A stretch of DNA of 64,000 nucleotides, taken from Gammaproteobacteria bacterium. GTDB lineage: Bacteria; Pseudomonadota; Gammaproteobacteria; Poriferisulfidales; Poriferisulfidaceae. A program made the translations under genes and the position numbers. This document shows, piece by piece, positions 27,430-35,535 of the stretch. Within the stretch, counting starts at the first letter, position 1. Each line of letters starts with the position of its first letter. The notes below the pieces were generated by a model, which saw only the letters and a list, made by a program, of their open reading frames with translations, had not been told where the DNA came from and ran no database searches. The stretch spans positions 24,893-88,892 of the forward strand of contig JAPPLD010000013.1 in the NCBI GenBank assembly GCA_028819565.1. The letters are read 5' to 3'.

Positions 27430-28375
27430 CCTCAACCGTCAGGTTGAACCCCTGGTTCGCTCCCTTTCCGATCAGGCATGGAGTCTGCGCATCGTGGAAT
27501 CTCCAACGGAAGAAGGAATCTGGGTGGTGGATGCTGGCATCAATGCGATCGGCGGGATCGAGGCGGGACGCCAGATCGCGGAGATTTGCATGGGGGGTCT
27601 GGGGCAGGCCACACTGACTTATGGCGGGTTGGGGGATTGGCCGCTAACCATACACGTTCACACGCAACACCCGGTTTTGGCCTGTCTGGCGAGCCAATAC
27701 GCGGGATGGTCGCTGAGCGACAAGGAAAGCGGCTTTCACGCCTTGGGGTCCGGTCCGGCCCGCAGCATGGCGCAGAAGGAAGAACTGTTCGAGAAGATTG
27801 ACTACAAGGACTCCTATATCTACACGGCGCTGGTGCTGGAAGTCGACAAGATTCCGCCACGCGCGGTGCGCGATAAGATCTGCCAGGATTGCGGAGTCGA
27901 ACCTTTCAACCTGACTTTGATCCTGACGCCAACCACAAGCCTCGCTGGGACGGTGCAGGTGGTCGGCCGGGTCCTTGAGGTTGGGCTACACAAAGCGCAC
28001 GAACTGGGGTTTGATCTGAGCTGCGTGGTGGATGGCATTGGCAGCGCCCCGGTTCCGCCACTCGATAGTTCCGACATGGTGAAAATGATGGGGCGTACGA
28101 ACGATGCGATCCTGTTCGGCGGGCAGATTAAACTGTTCGTCCAATCCACCGACGAGGAAGCGGAAAGACTCGCGATCGAACTGCCGAGCAGCACGTCCCG
28201 TGATTACGGCAAACCCTTCGCCGAAGTGTTCAAGGATCACGAGTACGATTTCTTCCAAGTCGATCCGATGCTGTTCAGCCCGGCTCGGGTTTTAGTCAAT
28301 AACATCCGGACTGGCCACTCCTTTGCCGCTGGCGCAGTCAACCACGAATTGCTGGAGCAATCCTTTAGGGAATGA
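27413..28375 (+). CDS. mch: Methenyltetrahydromethanopterin cyclohydrolase
   Basis: Hydrolyses methenyl-H4MPT to N5-formyl-H4MPT. The 320-aa protein shows the Mch pattern: SLNRQVEPLVRSL at the N-terminus, DAGINAIGGIEAGRQIAEICMGGLG, and VDGIGSAPVPPLDSSDMVKMMGRTNDAILFGG in the C-terminal half. ATG at 27413 overlaps the previous gene, and its stop overlaps the ATG of the next in an ATGA junction. The longer track ORF (from 27230) is the upstream gene in another frame. Confidence 0.95.
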   Translation: MKLPISLNRQVEPLVRSLSDQAWSLRIVESPTEEGIWVVDAGINAIGGIEAGRQIAEICMGGLGQATLTYGGLGDWPLTIHVHTQHPVLACLASQYAGWSLSDKESGFHALGSGPARSMAQKEELFEKIDYKDSYIYTALVLEVDKIPPRAVRDKICQDCGVEPFNLTLILTPTTSLAGTVQVVGRVLEVGLHKAHELGFDLSCVVDGIGSAPVPPLDSSDMVKMMGRTNDAILFGGQIKLFVQSTDEEAERLAIELPSSTSRDYGKPFAEVFKDHEYDFFQVDPMLFSPARVLVNNIRTGHSFAAGAVNHELLEQSFRE

Positions 28376-29283
28376 TCGAACACGGGCGCTACGCCATCGT
28401 GACCGATCAACCTGGCTGGCACGGCCGCCAGCTCCGTCAGGCTTTGGAGGCGAAGGGCCTGGAAAGTGATTTTGTTCGTTTGCAGGAATGCTGCCTGGAA
28501 GTACAAAACGGCACCCCGAAAATCGGAATCCCCGGTTTTGAAGACCAGTTGCCGTCGGGGGTATTTATCCGTGAGGTACCAGGGGGAAGCCTGGAAGAGG
28601 TCATCTTCTATCTGGACATCCTGCATGCCTTGGAAGCTTCGGGCATCAAGGTCTACAATGACGCCGGCGCGATCGAACGCAGTGTGGATAAGGTTCGCGC
28701 CAGTTTCCTGTTCGCACTTCACAACGTCCCAACACCTCGAACTTTTGCGGTGCGGGACGTTCGGCAGATGCGCGAGTTCCTGGGCAATTGGTTTGAAACC
28801 CATCAGCACGTGGTGGCGAAACCCATCTTCGGCTCGCAGGGCAAGGGACTGAAGCGTCTGTCACGAGACGACCCGCACCCTGACTACGACCTGTCCCATG
28901 GAATCTACTATTTGCAGGAATATATCGAGCCGGTCTCAGCTCGCAGTTGTGACTGGCGAATTTTGGTTATTGATGGCCAGGCCACCGCGGCCATGCGCCG
29001 AGAAGGTGAAGGCTGGATCAGCAATATTGCGAATGGAGGACAGGGCCACCCGGCTTCGTTGGAGCCGGAATTGGCCCGATTGGCGGAACGTGCAGTGACG
29101 GCAGTGGGGATGCTGTATGCGGGAGTGGACCTGATGCGCGACCGGCAGGGAGTCGCCTGGGTCACCGAAGTCAACAGCATCCCGGCATGGCGGGGACTTC
29201 AGCAGGTCCATCCGGAAAATATTTCAGATCTTCTGGTCGAAGGGTTCCTGAAGCACTGCCACGGAGGATCCCCGCCGTCCTGA
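28372..29283 (+). CDS. RimK-like ATP-grasp ligase of the H4MPT cluster (Orf5-like)
   Basis: 303 aa with a RimK-type ATP-grasp core: PRTFAVRDVRQMREFLGNW, HVVAKPIFGSQGKGLKRL (phosphate loop), YYLQEYIEP and the metal site VTEVNSIPAWRGLQQV. The archaeal relative MptN adds glutamate to H4MPT to make tetrahydrosarcinapterin. Here it sits directly after mch and before the CitG-like gene and fae, the order reported for the orf5-orf7-fae part of methylotroph clusters. I infer a carboxylate-amine ligation in cofactor synthesis; substrate unproven. Confidence 0.78.
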   Translation: MIEHGRYAIVTDQPGWHGRQLRQALEAKGLESDFVRLQECCLEVQNGTPKIGIPGFEDQLPSGVFIREVPGGSLEEVIFYLDILHALEASGIKVYNDAGAIERSVDKVRASFLFALHNVPTPRTFAVRDVRQMREFLGNWFETHQHVVAKPIFGSQGKGLKRLSRDDPHPDYDLSHGIYYLQEYIEPVSARSCDWRILVIDGQATAAMRREGEGWISNIANGGQGHPASLEPELARLAERAVTAVGMLYAGVDLMRDRQGVAWVTEVNSIPAWRGLQQVHPENISDLLVEGFLKHCHGGSPPS

Positions 29284-29295
29284 ACAGGCATTCCG

Positions 29296-30231
29296 ATGGC
29301 CAAGTACTTGCGCGCCTACTACGACCCCCCTTGGCGTTTCACCTCGCGGCAGTTCCTGTATGCCTGCCTGCTGGATCTGCAGGCACTGAAACCGGGCAAC
29401 GTCGGACTGCATGGGGAAGGCCACGGTAAAACATGCCAGGACTTCCGGCGGAGTGCTCAGGCGGCAGTTGAATTGATTACTCGACCGGACTGGAGTTTGG
29501 GTCGGCAAATACGCGAAGCGGCCCAGGCTAGCTGGGGCGTGGCAGGCTGCAATACAAATCTCGGGGTCCTACTGCTGACAGCACCACTAGTTTCCGCCTA
29601 TTACCGGGAGGATCCTCCGGGCCTGGAGCAGCGCGTGGAGGCGGTCCTGGCGGAAACCACGGTCAATGACGCGCGAGATGTATACCAGGCTATTCAACTG
29701 ATGCAGCCAGCGGGCTTGGGGCGGTCATCGCAAGCCGATATTCGCGAGCGACCAAAAATCACTTTGCGGGAGGCCATGGCGCTGGCTGCCGAACGAGACC
29801 AAATCGCGACACAGTACCGAGACGGATTTCCGATCGTCTTTGCCGAAGCCCGACCGCAATGGGAATCGCTTTGCCTCCAGTGGGGTGATGCGCGGTGGGC
29901 GATGACCGGTGTATTCCTGACTCTTCTCGGACGCTATCCGGACTCTCACATTGCCCGCGTACACGGTGAAGAGGCAGCAAAGTCAGTTAGTGGTAAGATT
30001 AAAAGGTTAGCCGATGAATTTTGCGGGGCTGATGCCCCAGATATTCTTCGGCCTAAGCTCCTGGAACTGGATGCTTCTTGGAAGAGCGCCGGTTTTAGCC
30101 CGGGAACCACGGCGGACTTGACCCTAGCGGGGGTCCTGGCCGCCCGGCTCGACGGGTGGAGCGACGACAGGGACACGGATGTCCTGTCACAGGGAGATGA
30201 TTCCCGAAACCCATCGGGTGCGTCTGCGTGA
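29296..30231 (+). CDS. CitG-like (triphosphoribosyl-dephospho-CoA synthase family) protein (Orf7-like)
   Basis: 311 aa. The segment [19 protein letters not shown] and the [21 protein letters not shown] motif (GxNxNxGxxLL) are the hallmarks of the CitG/MdcB family, which transfers phosphoribosyl groups from ATP. No citrate lyase or malonate decarboxylase genes are near, so the role must differ; position in the H4MPT cluster suggests addition of the ribose-phosphate moiety to the cofactor (inference). It starts 12 bp after the RimK-like gene. Its C-terminus is acidic and less conserved. Confidence 0.75.
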   Translation: MAKYLRAYYDPPWRFTSRQFLYACLLDLQALKPGNVGLHGEGHGKTCQDFRRSAQAAVELITRPDWSLGRQIREAAQASWGVAGCNTNLGVLLLTAPLVSAYYREDPPGLEQRVEAVLAETTVNDARDVYQAIQLMQPAGLGRSSQADIRERPKITLREAMALAAERDQIATQYRDGFPIVFAEARPQWESLCLQWGDARWAMTGVFLTLLGRYPDSHIARVHGEEAAKSVSGKIKRLADEFCGADAPDILRPKLLELDASWKSAGFSPGTTADLTLAGVLAARLDGWSDDRDTDVLSQGDDSRNPSGASA

Positions 30232-30283
30232 TTTGACGGATCCGTTGTTTGCAAACAAAAACAAAAACTGGAGTAAATCAACA

Positions 30284-30808
30284 ATGGCAATCGATAAAGT
30301 TCTCGTTGGAGAGGCCTTGGTCAATGACAATGACCCTTCCGGGACAATGGCAGAAATCGCTCACATCGATCTTCTCATTGGCCCGCGCGGCTCTGCCGTG
30401 GAAACGGCTTTCTGCAACGGTCTGGTCAACAACAAGGACGGGTTCACGACACTGCTCGCTGTAGTGGCACCGAACCTGCCGTGTAAGCCGGACACCATGA
30501 TGTACAACAAGGTCACGATCAAGGGCGCCAAACAGGCTGTCCAGATGTTCGGACCCGCCCAGAAGGCTGTCGCCATGGCTGTTGCGGATTCAGTTGAGGC
30601 CGGGGTTCTTCCGAAAGATGAAAGCGGCAACCTGTATGTCTGTGTTGGCGTATTCATCCACTGGGAGGCCGACAGCGATGCGGCGATCTACGAAAACAAC
30701 TATAAGGCTACTAAACAGGCTATCGCCAACGCCGTGAGCGGAGTTCCCACTGTGGACGACATGCTTTCCCAGAAGGACAGCACGGACCATCCGTTCCAAG
30801 GCTTCTAA
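30284..30808 (+). CDS. fae: Formaldehyde-activating enzyme
   Basis: Catalyses condensation of formaldehyde with H4MPT to methylene-H4MPT. The 174-aa protein has the typical start ([29 protein letters not shown], with the conserved histidine), [31 protein letters not shown] in the middle, and the HPFQGF tail. ATG at 30284 with GGAG 10 bp upstream; the gap of 52 bp from the CitG-like gene may hold an extra promoter. A strong terminator follows. This gene is the clearest marker that the organism handles formaldehyde through H4MPT. Confidence 0.97.
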   Translation: MAIDKVLVGEALVNDNDPSGTMAEIAHIDLLIGPRGSAVETAFCNGLVNNKDGFTTLLAVVAPNLPCKPDTMMYNKVTIKGAKQAVQMFGPAQKAVAMAVADSVEAGVLPKDESGNLYVCVGVFIHWEADSDAAIYENNYKATKQAIANAVSGVPTVDDMLSQKDSTDHPFQGF

Positions 30809-30824
30809 TCAAGCATCGTGCTCG

Positions 30825-30857
30825 AAAAAAGCGCCGCTTTATGCGGCGCTTTTTTTT
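30825..30857 (+). terminator. Intrinsic terminator after fae
   Basis: Perfect stem GCGCCGC (30831-30837) with GCGGCGC (30843-30849) around TTTAT, extended by A6 on the left and T8 on the right. It is a textbook rho-independent terminator and can work in both directions. Confidence 0.95.
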
Positions 30858-30860
30858 GGG

Positions 30861-30882
30861 CTTATATACAATGATCTGCAAG
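30861..30882 (+). repeat. Left copy of a 22-bp inverted repeat flanking tnpB
   Basis: Begins CTTATATACAATGATC. It matches the reverse complement of 32250-32271 at 19 of 22 positions. It directly follows the fae terminator. See the element entry. Confidence 0.6.
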
Positions 30883-30959
30883 GCCCTTGATAATTCATTC
30901 ATATTCAATATCTTATAAAGTTTTTGGCGAGTCGGTTTCCGGCGTGGCATAATCCGTTG

Positions 30960-32270
30960 ATGATTCGCTCCTCCGTCTATCGCCTGTATCCGGGCACCCT
31001 GCGCCGGGCGCAGTTGCTGTCCGGCGTCGCCGGAGCCAACCGCTACGTCTGGAACTGGGCGATCGGACAGAACCGCGACGCGATGAAAGCCTATGAAGAA
31101 GGTAAGGGCGAAAAGCCGTCGCCGACTTTCTTCACTCTGGGGCTGGAATTCACGAGACTGCGCAACAGCGAAGACCACGAATGGCTGAAGGCGTTGCCGT
31201 ATGCGGAAGTGCGGTATGTCCTGAAGCGGTATGCGGATGCGATGAGAGAGGCCAGGAAAGGCCGGCGCGGATTTCCGAAGTTCAAGCACAAGGAAGACGG
31301 TGACTCGTTCACCATTCCGCAGAACGTGCGGATTGAGAATAACAGGCTGTACGTCACCAAGGTGGGCTGGGTGCCGATCAGTCGCCAGGGCGGCGACCCG
31401 TGGGCGCACGGGAAAGTGAAACAGGCTGTGGTGGTCAAGCCTCCCAGCGGGAAGTGGCATGTGTCGTTGTTTTGGGAAGTCCCGGATGCAGAACTGAAGG
31501 ACAACGGGGAAGCGGTGGGACTGGACATGGGCAAGTGGAACGTGGCGACTACCGAACCGCAGCGGATCTTCATGCCGGACGTCTCCCGTCTTGAAACTCG
31601 GCTGAAGCGGCACCAGCGAAAGATGCACCGGCGAAAACGCGTGCCCTTGTTGGATGCAGACGGGGAGCCAAGGCGAACCCGGCAAGGCAAAGCCATCACG
31701 GTGAATTCGCGCCGCCGCGAGAAGGAACGGAGGATCGTGGCGAAACTGTACCGGAAGGTCGCCCACATCCGGGACAATTGGAAGCACCATGTCAGTTGCG
31801 ACTTGGCGAGCCGGTTCGGGACGGTCTGCGTGGAAGACCTGAAGATCAGGAACATGATGAAGTCGGCCAAGGGCACGATGGAGAAGCCGGGCAAGAATGT
31901 CAAGGCCAAATCATCCTTGAACCGGGGAATTGCGGAAAGTGGCTGGGGTCGGTTGCGCTGGATGCTGGACTACAAGGCGCACCGGGTAGAGAAGGTCGAT
32001 CCAGCGTACACGAGCCAGCGTTGCCACCAATGTGGGCACGTGGCGGAGGAGAATCGTCGGGAGGAGAGATTCAAATGCGTATCCTGCGGATACGCGGGGA
32101 ACGCGGACATTAATGCCGCGTTCAATATACTGGCGTTGGGGACTGGCGCGGCTGGACAGGGAGGGGCGTTCGCCTCTGTCAGAGCCGGACCTCCGGGTGC
32201 GGTTCTTTCAAGTGACCCCGATGATCTGTTTATAGATATACAAGGTCTGCTTGCGGATTATTGTGTATAA
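30960..32270 (+). CDS. tnpB: TnpB-type RNA-guided nuclease / transposon accessory protein
   Basis: 436 aa. The helix-turn-helix/OrfB N-terminus, RuvC-I (EAVGLDMGKWNVATT, catalytic Asp), RuvC-II (TVCVEDLKIRNM, Glu), a four-cysteine zinc finger (CHQCGHV ... CVSCGYA) and RuvC-III (GNADINAAFNIL, Asp) are all intact, so the protein could be active. TnpB proteins cut DNA guided by an omega RNA that overlaps the 3' end of their own gene. ATG at 30960 follows TCCGTTG and gives the usual N-terminus MIRSSVYRLYP. About 40 residues after the zinc finger are atypical and may be read-through past the element end. No tnpA is nearby. Confidence 0.9.
   Translation: MIRSSVYRLYPGTLRRAQLLSGVAGANRYVWNWAIGQNRDAMKAYEEGKGEKPSPTFFTLGLEFTRLRNSEDHEWLKALPYAEVRYVLKRYADAMREARKGRRGFPKFKHKEDGDSFTIPQNVRIENNRLYVTKVGWVPISRQGGDPWAHGKVKQAVVVKPPSGKWHVSLFWEVPDAELKDNGEAVGLDMGKWNVATTEPQRIFMPDVSRLETRLKRHQRKMHRRKRVPLLDADGEPRRTRQGKAITVNSRRREKERRIVAKLYRKVAHIRDNWKHHVSCDLASRFGTVCVEDLKIRNMMKSAKGTMEKPGKNVKAKSSLNRGIAESGWGRLRWMLDYKAHRVEKVDPAYTSQRCHQCGHVAEENRREERFKCVSCGYAGNADINAAFNILALGTGAAGQGGAFASVRAGPPGAVLSSDPDDLFIDIQGLLADYCV
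32130..32213 (+). ncRNA. Candidate omega RNA scaffold of tnpB
   Basis: Two hairpins sit in the 3' part of tnpB: GACAG/CTGTC with an inner GAGG/CCTC (32155-32180), and GAGCCG/CGGTTC with an inner ACC/GGT around a TCCG loop (32182-32205). They are followed by TTTCAAGT. Omega RNAs of IS200/IS605 TnpB occupy this place and end at the element boundary, with the guide read from the flank, which would here begin near 32214. Predicted from structure and position only. Confidence 0.4.
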
Positions 32271-32271
32271 G
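32250..32271 (-). repeat. Right copy of the 22-bp inverted repeat flanking tnpB
   Basis: Reverse complement begins CTTATACACAATAATC; 19 of 22 positions match the left copy. It can also fold with the stretch just before it (ATATACAAGGTCTGC) into an imperfect hairpin, as found at IS200/IS605 right ends. It covers the tnpB stop codon. Confidence 0.6.
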
Positions 32272-32355
32272 TCTCCTTTTTTTATGCCGCAGTTACAATG
32301 TCTTCTCCGGGAAAACCTTGAGGAAAGGCCTCGCTGGCACTCAGGGAGCATAGAA

Positions 32356-32796
32356 ATGGACGCACGCGTGATTGCCGAGCCGTTGGAGCCTTGGAAAGAG
32401 ATCCAAGAGTTCTTGTCGGCTCATGCGGAATTGCGCGGGAAGTGTGGCGCAATGGTGGTGTTCGTGGGCACGATGCGGTCACAGAACGAAGGGGAGACTG
32501 TACAGTCCATGCACCTTGAACACTACCCGGAAATGACCCAGGCCCATCTGGAAGAAATCGCACGTCAGGCGCGGGACAAGTTTGGGCTTTCAGCCGTCCT
32601 TCTGCGCCACCGTGTCGGGGAAATTCATCCGGGTGACGACATCGTTTTGGTCGCAGTCTGGGCGGAACACCGGAAGGCCGCGTACGAAGGCAACCGGTTT
32701 CTCATGGAGGACTTGAAGTCCACTGCGCCTTTCTGGAAGGAAGAGACCCTCGCAGGGGGCGAGCGGCGCTGGGTGGAGGAAAACACTCCGGGCTGA
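32356..32796 (+). CDS. moaE: Molybdopterin synthase catalytic subunit
   Basis: Transfers sulfur from MoaD thiocarboxylate to precursor Z to make molybdopterin. The 146-aa protein shows FVGTMRSQNEGETVQSMHLEHYPEM, RHRVGEIHPGDDIVLVAVWAEHRKAA and the lysine-containing STAPFWKEE end motif. ATG at 32356 follows GGGAGCATAGAA; the track ORF starts earlier inside the tnpB element. moaD is not adjacent. It converges with moeA, 6 bp apart, so molybdenum cofactor functions are clustered. Confidence 0.95.
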   Translation: MDARVIAEPLEPWKEIQEFLSAHAELRGKCGAMVVFVGTMRSQNEGETVQSMHLEHYPEMTQAHLEEIARQARDKFGLSAVLLRHRVGEIHPGDDIVLVAVWAEHRKAAYEGNRFLMEDLKSTAPFWKEETLAGGERRWVEENTPG

Positions 32797-32802
32797 GCCC
32801 AC

Positions 32803-34065
32803 TCAGGTGATTCCGCTGAACGGAATCACTTCCACGATGGCGCCTTCCTCAACTCGACCTTGCTCCAATGGCAACACGATAAAGCAGTTTGCCTGACTCA
32901 TTGAAGTCAGGATGCCGGAGCCCTGTGCCCCGGTGCAAGAGACTGTGTGGCTGCCATCCTCCGCCTGTTGGAGAATACCCCGCTGGTATTCCACGCGCCC
33001 TTGCCGCTTGCGTAGCGAAGACGTAACCGGAACGCGCAAAGCCAATGGCGGTTGCTCAGTGGCACCTGCCATGCGGAGCAGGGCAGGTCGCACGAACTGA
33101 TAAAAGGTCACCATCACTGAAACTGGATTTCCAGGCAAGCCGAAGAATTTCGCTTCCCCGATCCGGCCAAATGCCAAGGGGCGCCCGGGCTTGATGGCGA
33201 CTTTCCAGAAATTCACGTCGCCCAGCTCGCTCAGCACTTCTTTCACGTAGTCGGCCTCTCCGACCGAGACTCCGCCAGATGTGATGACCATATCAGCCTG
33301 CTCAGAAGCGTCATGGAACGCTTGGGCAACCGCGGCACGATCGTCACGTACCACACCCAAGTCCAAGGCATCCACATGAAGATGCCGCAGCATGGCCGAC
33401 AGGGTGTAGCGATTGCTGTTGTAGATTTGGCCGTCTTCCAGGGGTTCGCCAACTTCCCGAAGCTCGTCCCCGGTAGAGAAGAAAGCGACCCGAATGCGGC
33501 GTCGTACGGGAACCTCGGTAATGCCGACTGAGGCGAGCAGGCCCAGGTCCGCAGGCCCGAGCAGATGTCCGGGTTCCAATATCACGCTTCCTGCGGCAAT
33601 GTCTTCGCCCGCGGCCCGGACATTCTGTCCAGGTTTCTCTCCGGGAAGGATTTCGATTTCCGTGTCGCTAACCGCCCGAATCCGCTCCTGGATGACAACG
33701 GTGTCTGCTGCCTCCGGCATGACCCCCCCGGTCATGATGCGAACACATTCTCCGGAATCTACTGAACCGTCGTGGGGATGGCCCGCGAACGACGACCCGA
33801 TCAAAGTGAAAGTCTTGGGTTCTTGGATCGGCAAATCCTGTCTCCGCACGGCATAGCCGTCCATCGCCGAGTTCGTGTGACCGGGCACGTCGATTTCCGA
33901 GCATACTTCGACGGCCAGCACACGATCCAGCGCCTCCATGGTCGGAACCGCTTCCGTTTCCGTTGTGGGCTGGACGACAGACTGAATGTGCTCAGTGGCC
34001 TGATCTGGCGTGATCGACTCCGGATCAAAATCATCCATGCAGCTGAAAGAGGTTTTAGCATTCAT
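32803..34065 (-). CDS. moeA: Molybdopterin molybdenumtransferase
   Basis: Inserts molybdate into adenylylated molybdopterin. 420 aa with the MoeA domain order: N-terminal domain I/II with the DVPGHTNSAMDGYAVR motif, the MoCF_biosynth domain (VITSGGVSVGEADYVKEVL near 250, FGLPGNPVSVMVTF near 305) and a C-terminal beta-barrel. Its ATG overlaps the stop of the upstream smr gene (ATGA). Convergent with moaE. Confidence 0.95.
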   Translation of the reverse strand: MNAKTSFSCMDDFDPESITPDQATEHIQSVVQPTTETEAVPTMEALDRVLAVEVCSEIDVPGHTNSAMDGYAVRRQDLPIQEPKTFTLIGSSFAGHPHDGSVDSGECVRIMTGGVMPEAADTVVIQERIRAVSDTEIEILPGEKPGQNVRAAGEDIAAGSVILEPGHLLGPADLGLLASVGITEVPVRRRIRVAFFSTGDELREVGEPLEDGQIYNSNRYTLSAMLRHLHVDALDLGVVRDDRAAVAQAFHDASEQADMVITSGGVSVGEADYVKEVLSELGDVNFWKVAIKPGRPLAFGRIGEAKFFGLPGNPVSVMVTFYQFVRPALLRMAGATEQPPLALRVPVTSSLRKRQGRVEYQRGILQQAEDGSHTVSCTGAQGSGILTSMSQANCFIVLPLEQGRVEEGAIVEVIPFSGIT

Positions 34066-34586
34066 CGACGCGCCCTCCTCAGAAGGACGTTGACGGCCCC
34101 GGTGTTGCCGGGAACACTGTGAAAACCGAGAACCTCCGGATGCTGGCGCAATGCGGCATTGACCAATCCTTTCAAGCGTGAACCCCGGTTCTCAGAGCGA
34201 TGTCCTTTCCCGTGGATCAGGCATACGGAACGGCGATTCGCCTGTTGTGCGCGAGCGATGGCAGCCACAATGGTAGTGCAGGCTTCTCGTGCGTCCTGGC
34301 CATGCAAGTCTATTTCCTCGGGAGAAGGCGATAACCGGCCTCTGCACAAATTCTGGTATTCCTTGTCCAGCAATCCAGGACGGCGCCAATTCAAGATCTC
34401 TCGCCCATCCATAGGTTTTGCCTCGGGAACTTCGATCGGACGTTCTCGTGCCGTCTGCCGTGTCGCAGGAGGTCGGGGTTCGGGCACCGAGAGTGCGCGA
34501 TCAGAGCGAGAGCGGCGCCCGAGAGGGGCAACGCCCATCATGGCCTGCTCAAACGCCTCAAGATCCTCGTTGCGTGCTTTGTCCAT
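34062..34586 (-). CDS. Smr-domain protein
   Basis: 174 aa. The first 90 residues are basic and of low complexity; the Smr domain follows with EIDLHGQDAREACTTIV and VCLIHGKGHRSENRGSRLKGLVNAALRQ. The HGKG motif is the conserved nuclease-like site of bacterial Smr/MutS2-like proteins. Stand-alone proteins of this size, often annotated as YdaL/SmrA-type endonucleases, frequently sit near surE-pcm. It is translationally coupled to moeA. The cellular role is not established. Confidence 0.85.
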   Translation of the reverse strand: MDKARNEDLEAFEQAMMGVAPLGRRSRSDRALSVPEPRPPATRQTARERPIEVPEAKPMDGREILNWRRPGLLDKEYQNLCRGRLSPSPEEIDLHGQDAREACTTIVAAIARAQQANRRSVCLIHGKGHRSENRGSRLKGLVNAALRQHPEVLGFHSVPGNTGAVNVLLRRARR

Positions 34587-34753
34587 GGCTGGGGGAAGGA
34601 AAATGGCTGATTTCCAAGTATATCCGACCCATTTTCACACGAGGCCATTCTGTGGGGAAGGCAAGAGCAAATCCATTCTTCCCAAGTTTATGGTGCAAAG
34701 TTAAAATAGACTGAACAGGCCGGCCTCCGGGCTCCGGCGATTCTGCACATACC

Positions 34754-35509
34754 ATGCGCCTACTGCTGAGCAACGATGACGGGTACCAAGCTCCCGGTCT
34801 TGAGTGTCTGGCCGAGCACTTGGGCACGTTGGCCGAATTGACGGTGATTGCGCCCTCTCGCGACCGTAGCGGCGCAAGCAACTCCCTGACACTTGACCGC
34901 GACCTGCATGTGTGCACTGCCCCTAACGGATTCCACTACGTGGAAGAGGGCACTCCAACCGATTGCGTACATCTTGGCATCACCGGGTTGATGAAGCCGG
35001 AGCCGGACATGGTCGTGTCCGGCATTAATAATGGAGCCAATTTGGGAGATGATGTACTTTATTCGGGCACGGTCGCCGCCGCCATGGAAGGGCGGACGCT
35101 GGGGTTTCCGGCGATCGCGGTCTCGATAACATCCCGTACTCCGAAACACTATGAAACGGCTGCGCACATTGCCCGTTCCTTGGTTCACCGCCTGTCAGAG
35201 CGGGAGCTTCCTCCAGAGATCATTCTCAACATCAACGTTCCAGATCTGCCACTGGAAGACTTGCGCGGCTTGCGCATGACCCGGTTGGGCCATCGACATC
35301 GCGCGGAACCTGCAATTCGGCAAGAAGATGAAGATGATCGTTCGGTCTGGCGCGTCGGACCGCCGGGGCCGGACAAGGACGGCGGGGAAGGCACTGACTT
35401 TCATGCGGTGCGCGAAGGGTTTGCTTCCGTCACGCCGATGCAGGTGGACTTGACTCGGCACCGTGATTTCGACAACCTGTCGAAATGGCTGCAGCAGATT
35501 GCTTTGTGA
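34754..35509 (+). CDS. surE: 5'/3'-nucleotidase SurE
   Basis: Metal-dependent phosphatase of nucleoside monophosphates and short polyphosphate, linked to stationary-phase survival. 251 aa with LLSNDDGYQAPG (metal-binding Asp pair), PSRDRSGASNSLTL and SGINNGANLGDDVLYSGTVAAAMEG (asparagine ligand). The pcm gene follows after 26 bp; surE-pcm-nlpD is a classic proteobacterial arrangement. Confidence 0.97.
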   Translation: MRLLLSNDDGYQAPGLECLAEHLGTLAELTVIAPSRDRSGASNSLTLDRDLHVCTAPNGFHYVEEGTPTDCVHLGITGLMKPEPDMVVSGINNGANLGDDVLYSGTVAAAMEGRTLGFPAIAVSITSRTPKHYETAAHIARSLVHRLSERELPPEIILNINVPDLPLEDLRGLRMTRLGHRHRAEPAIRQEDEDDRSVWRVGPPGPDKDGGEGTDFHAVREGFASVTPMQVDLTRHRDFDNLSKWLQQIAL

Positions 35510-35535
35510 AAGCGCATACAAACGAAGGAACCGGC

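Larger units (their letters stand above)
30861..32271 (+). mobile_element. Lone-tnpB element, ends uncertain
   Basis: A complete tnpB without a tnpA transposase, inserted between fae and moaE. Two candidate outer boundaries exist. One is the pair of 22-bp imperfect inverted repeats at 30861-30882 and 32250-32271. The other is a shorter IS200/IS605-like unit ending near 32213 after two hairpins and TTTCAAGT, which would leave the inverted repeats as older host or nested-element sequence. A short CAAGG-C-CCTTG palindrome (30879-30889) lies inside the left flank. The stop codon of tnpB overlaps the right repeat. Confidence 0.55.

Noticed and set aside
30720-31790. 356-aa minus-strand ORF opposite tnpB
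   Set aside because: tnpB has intact catalytic residues; the antisense ORF has none and crosses the fae end and terminator.
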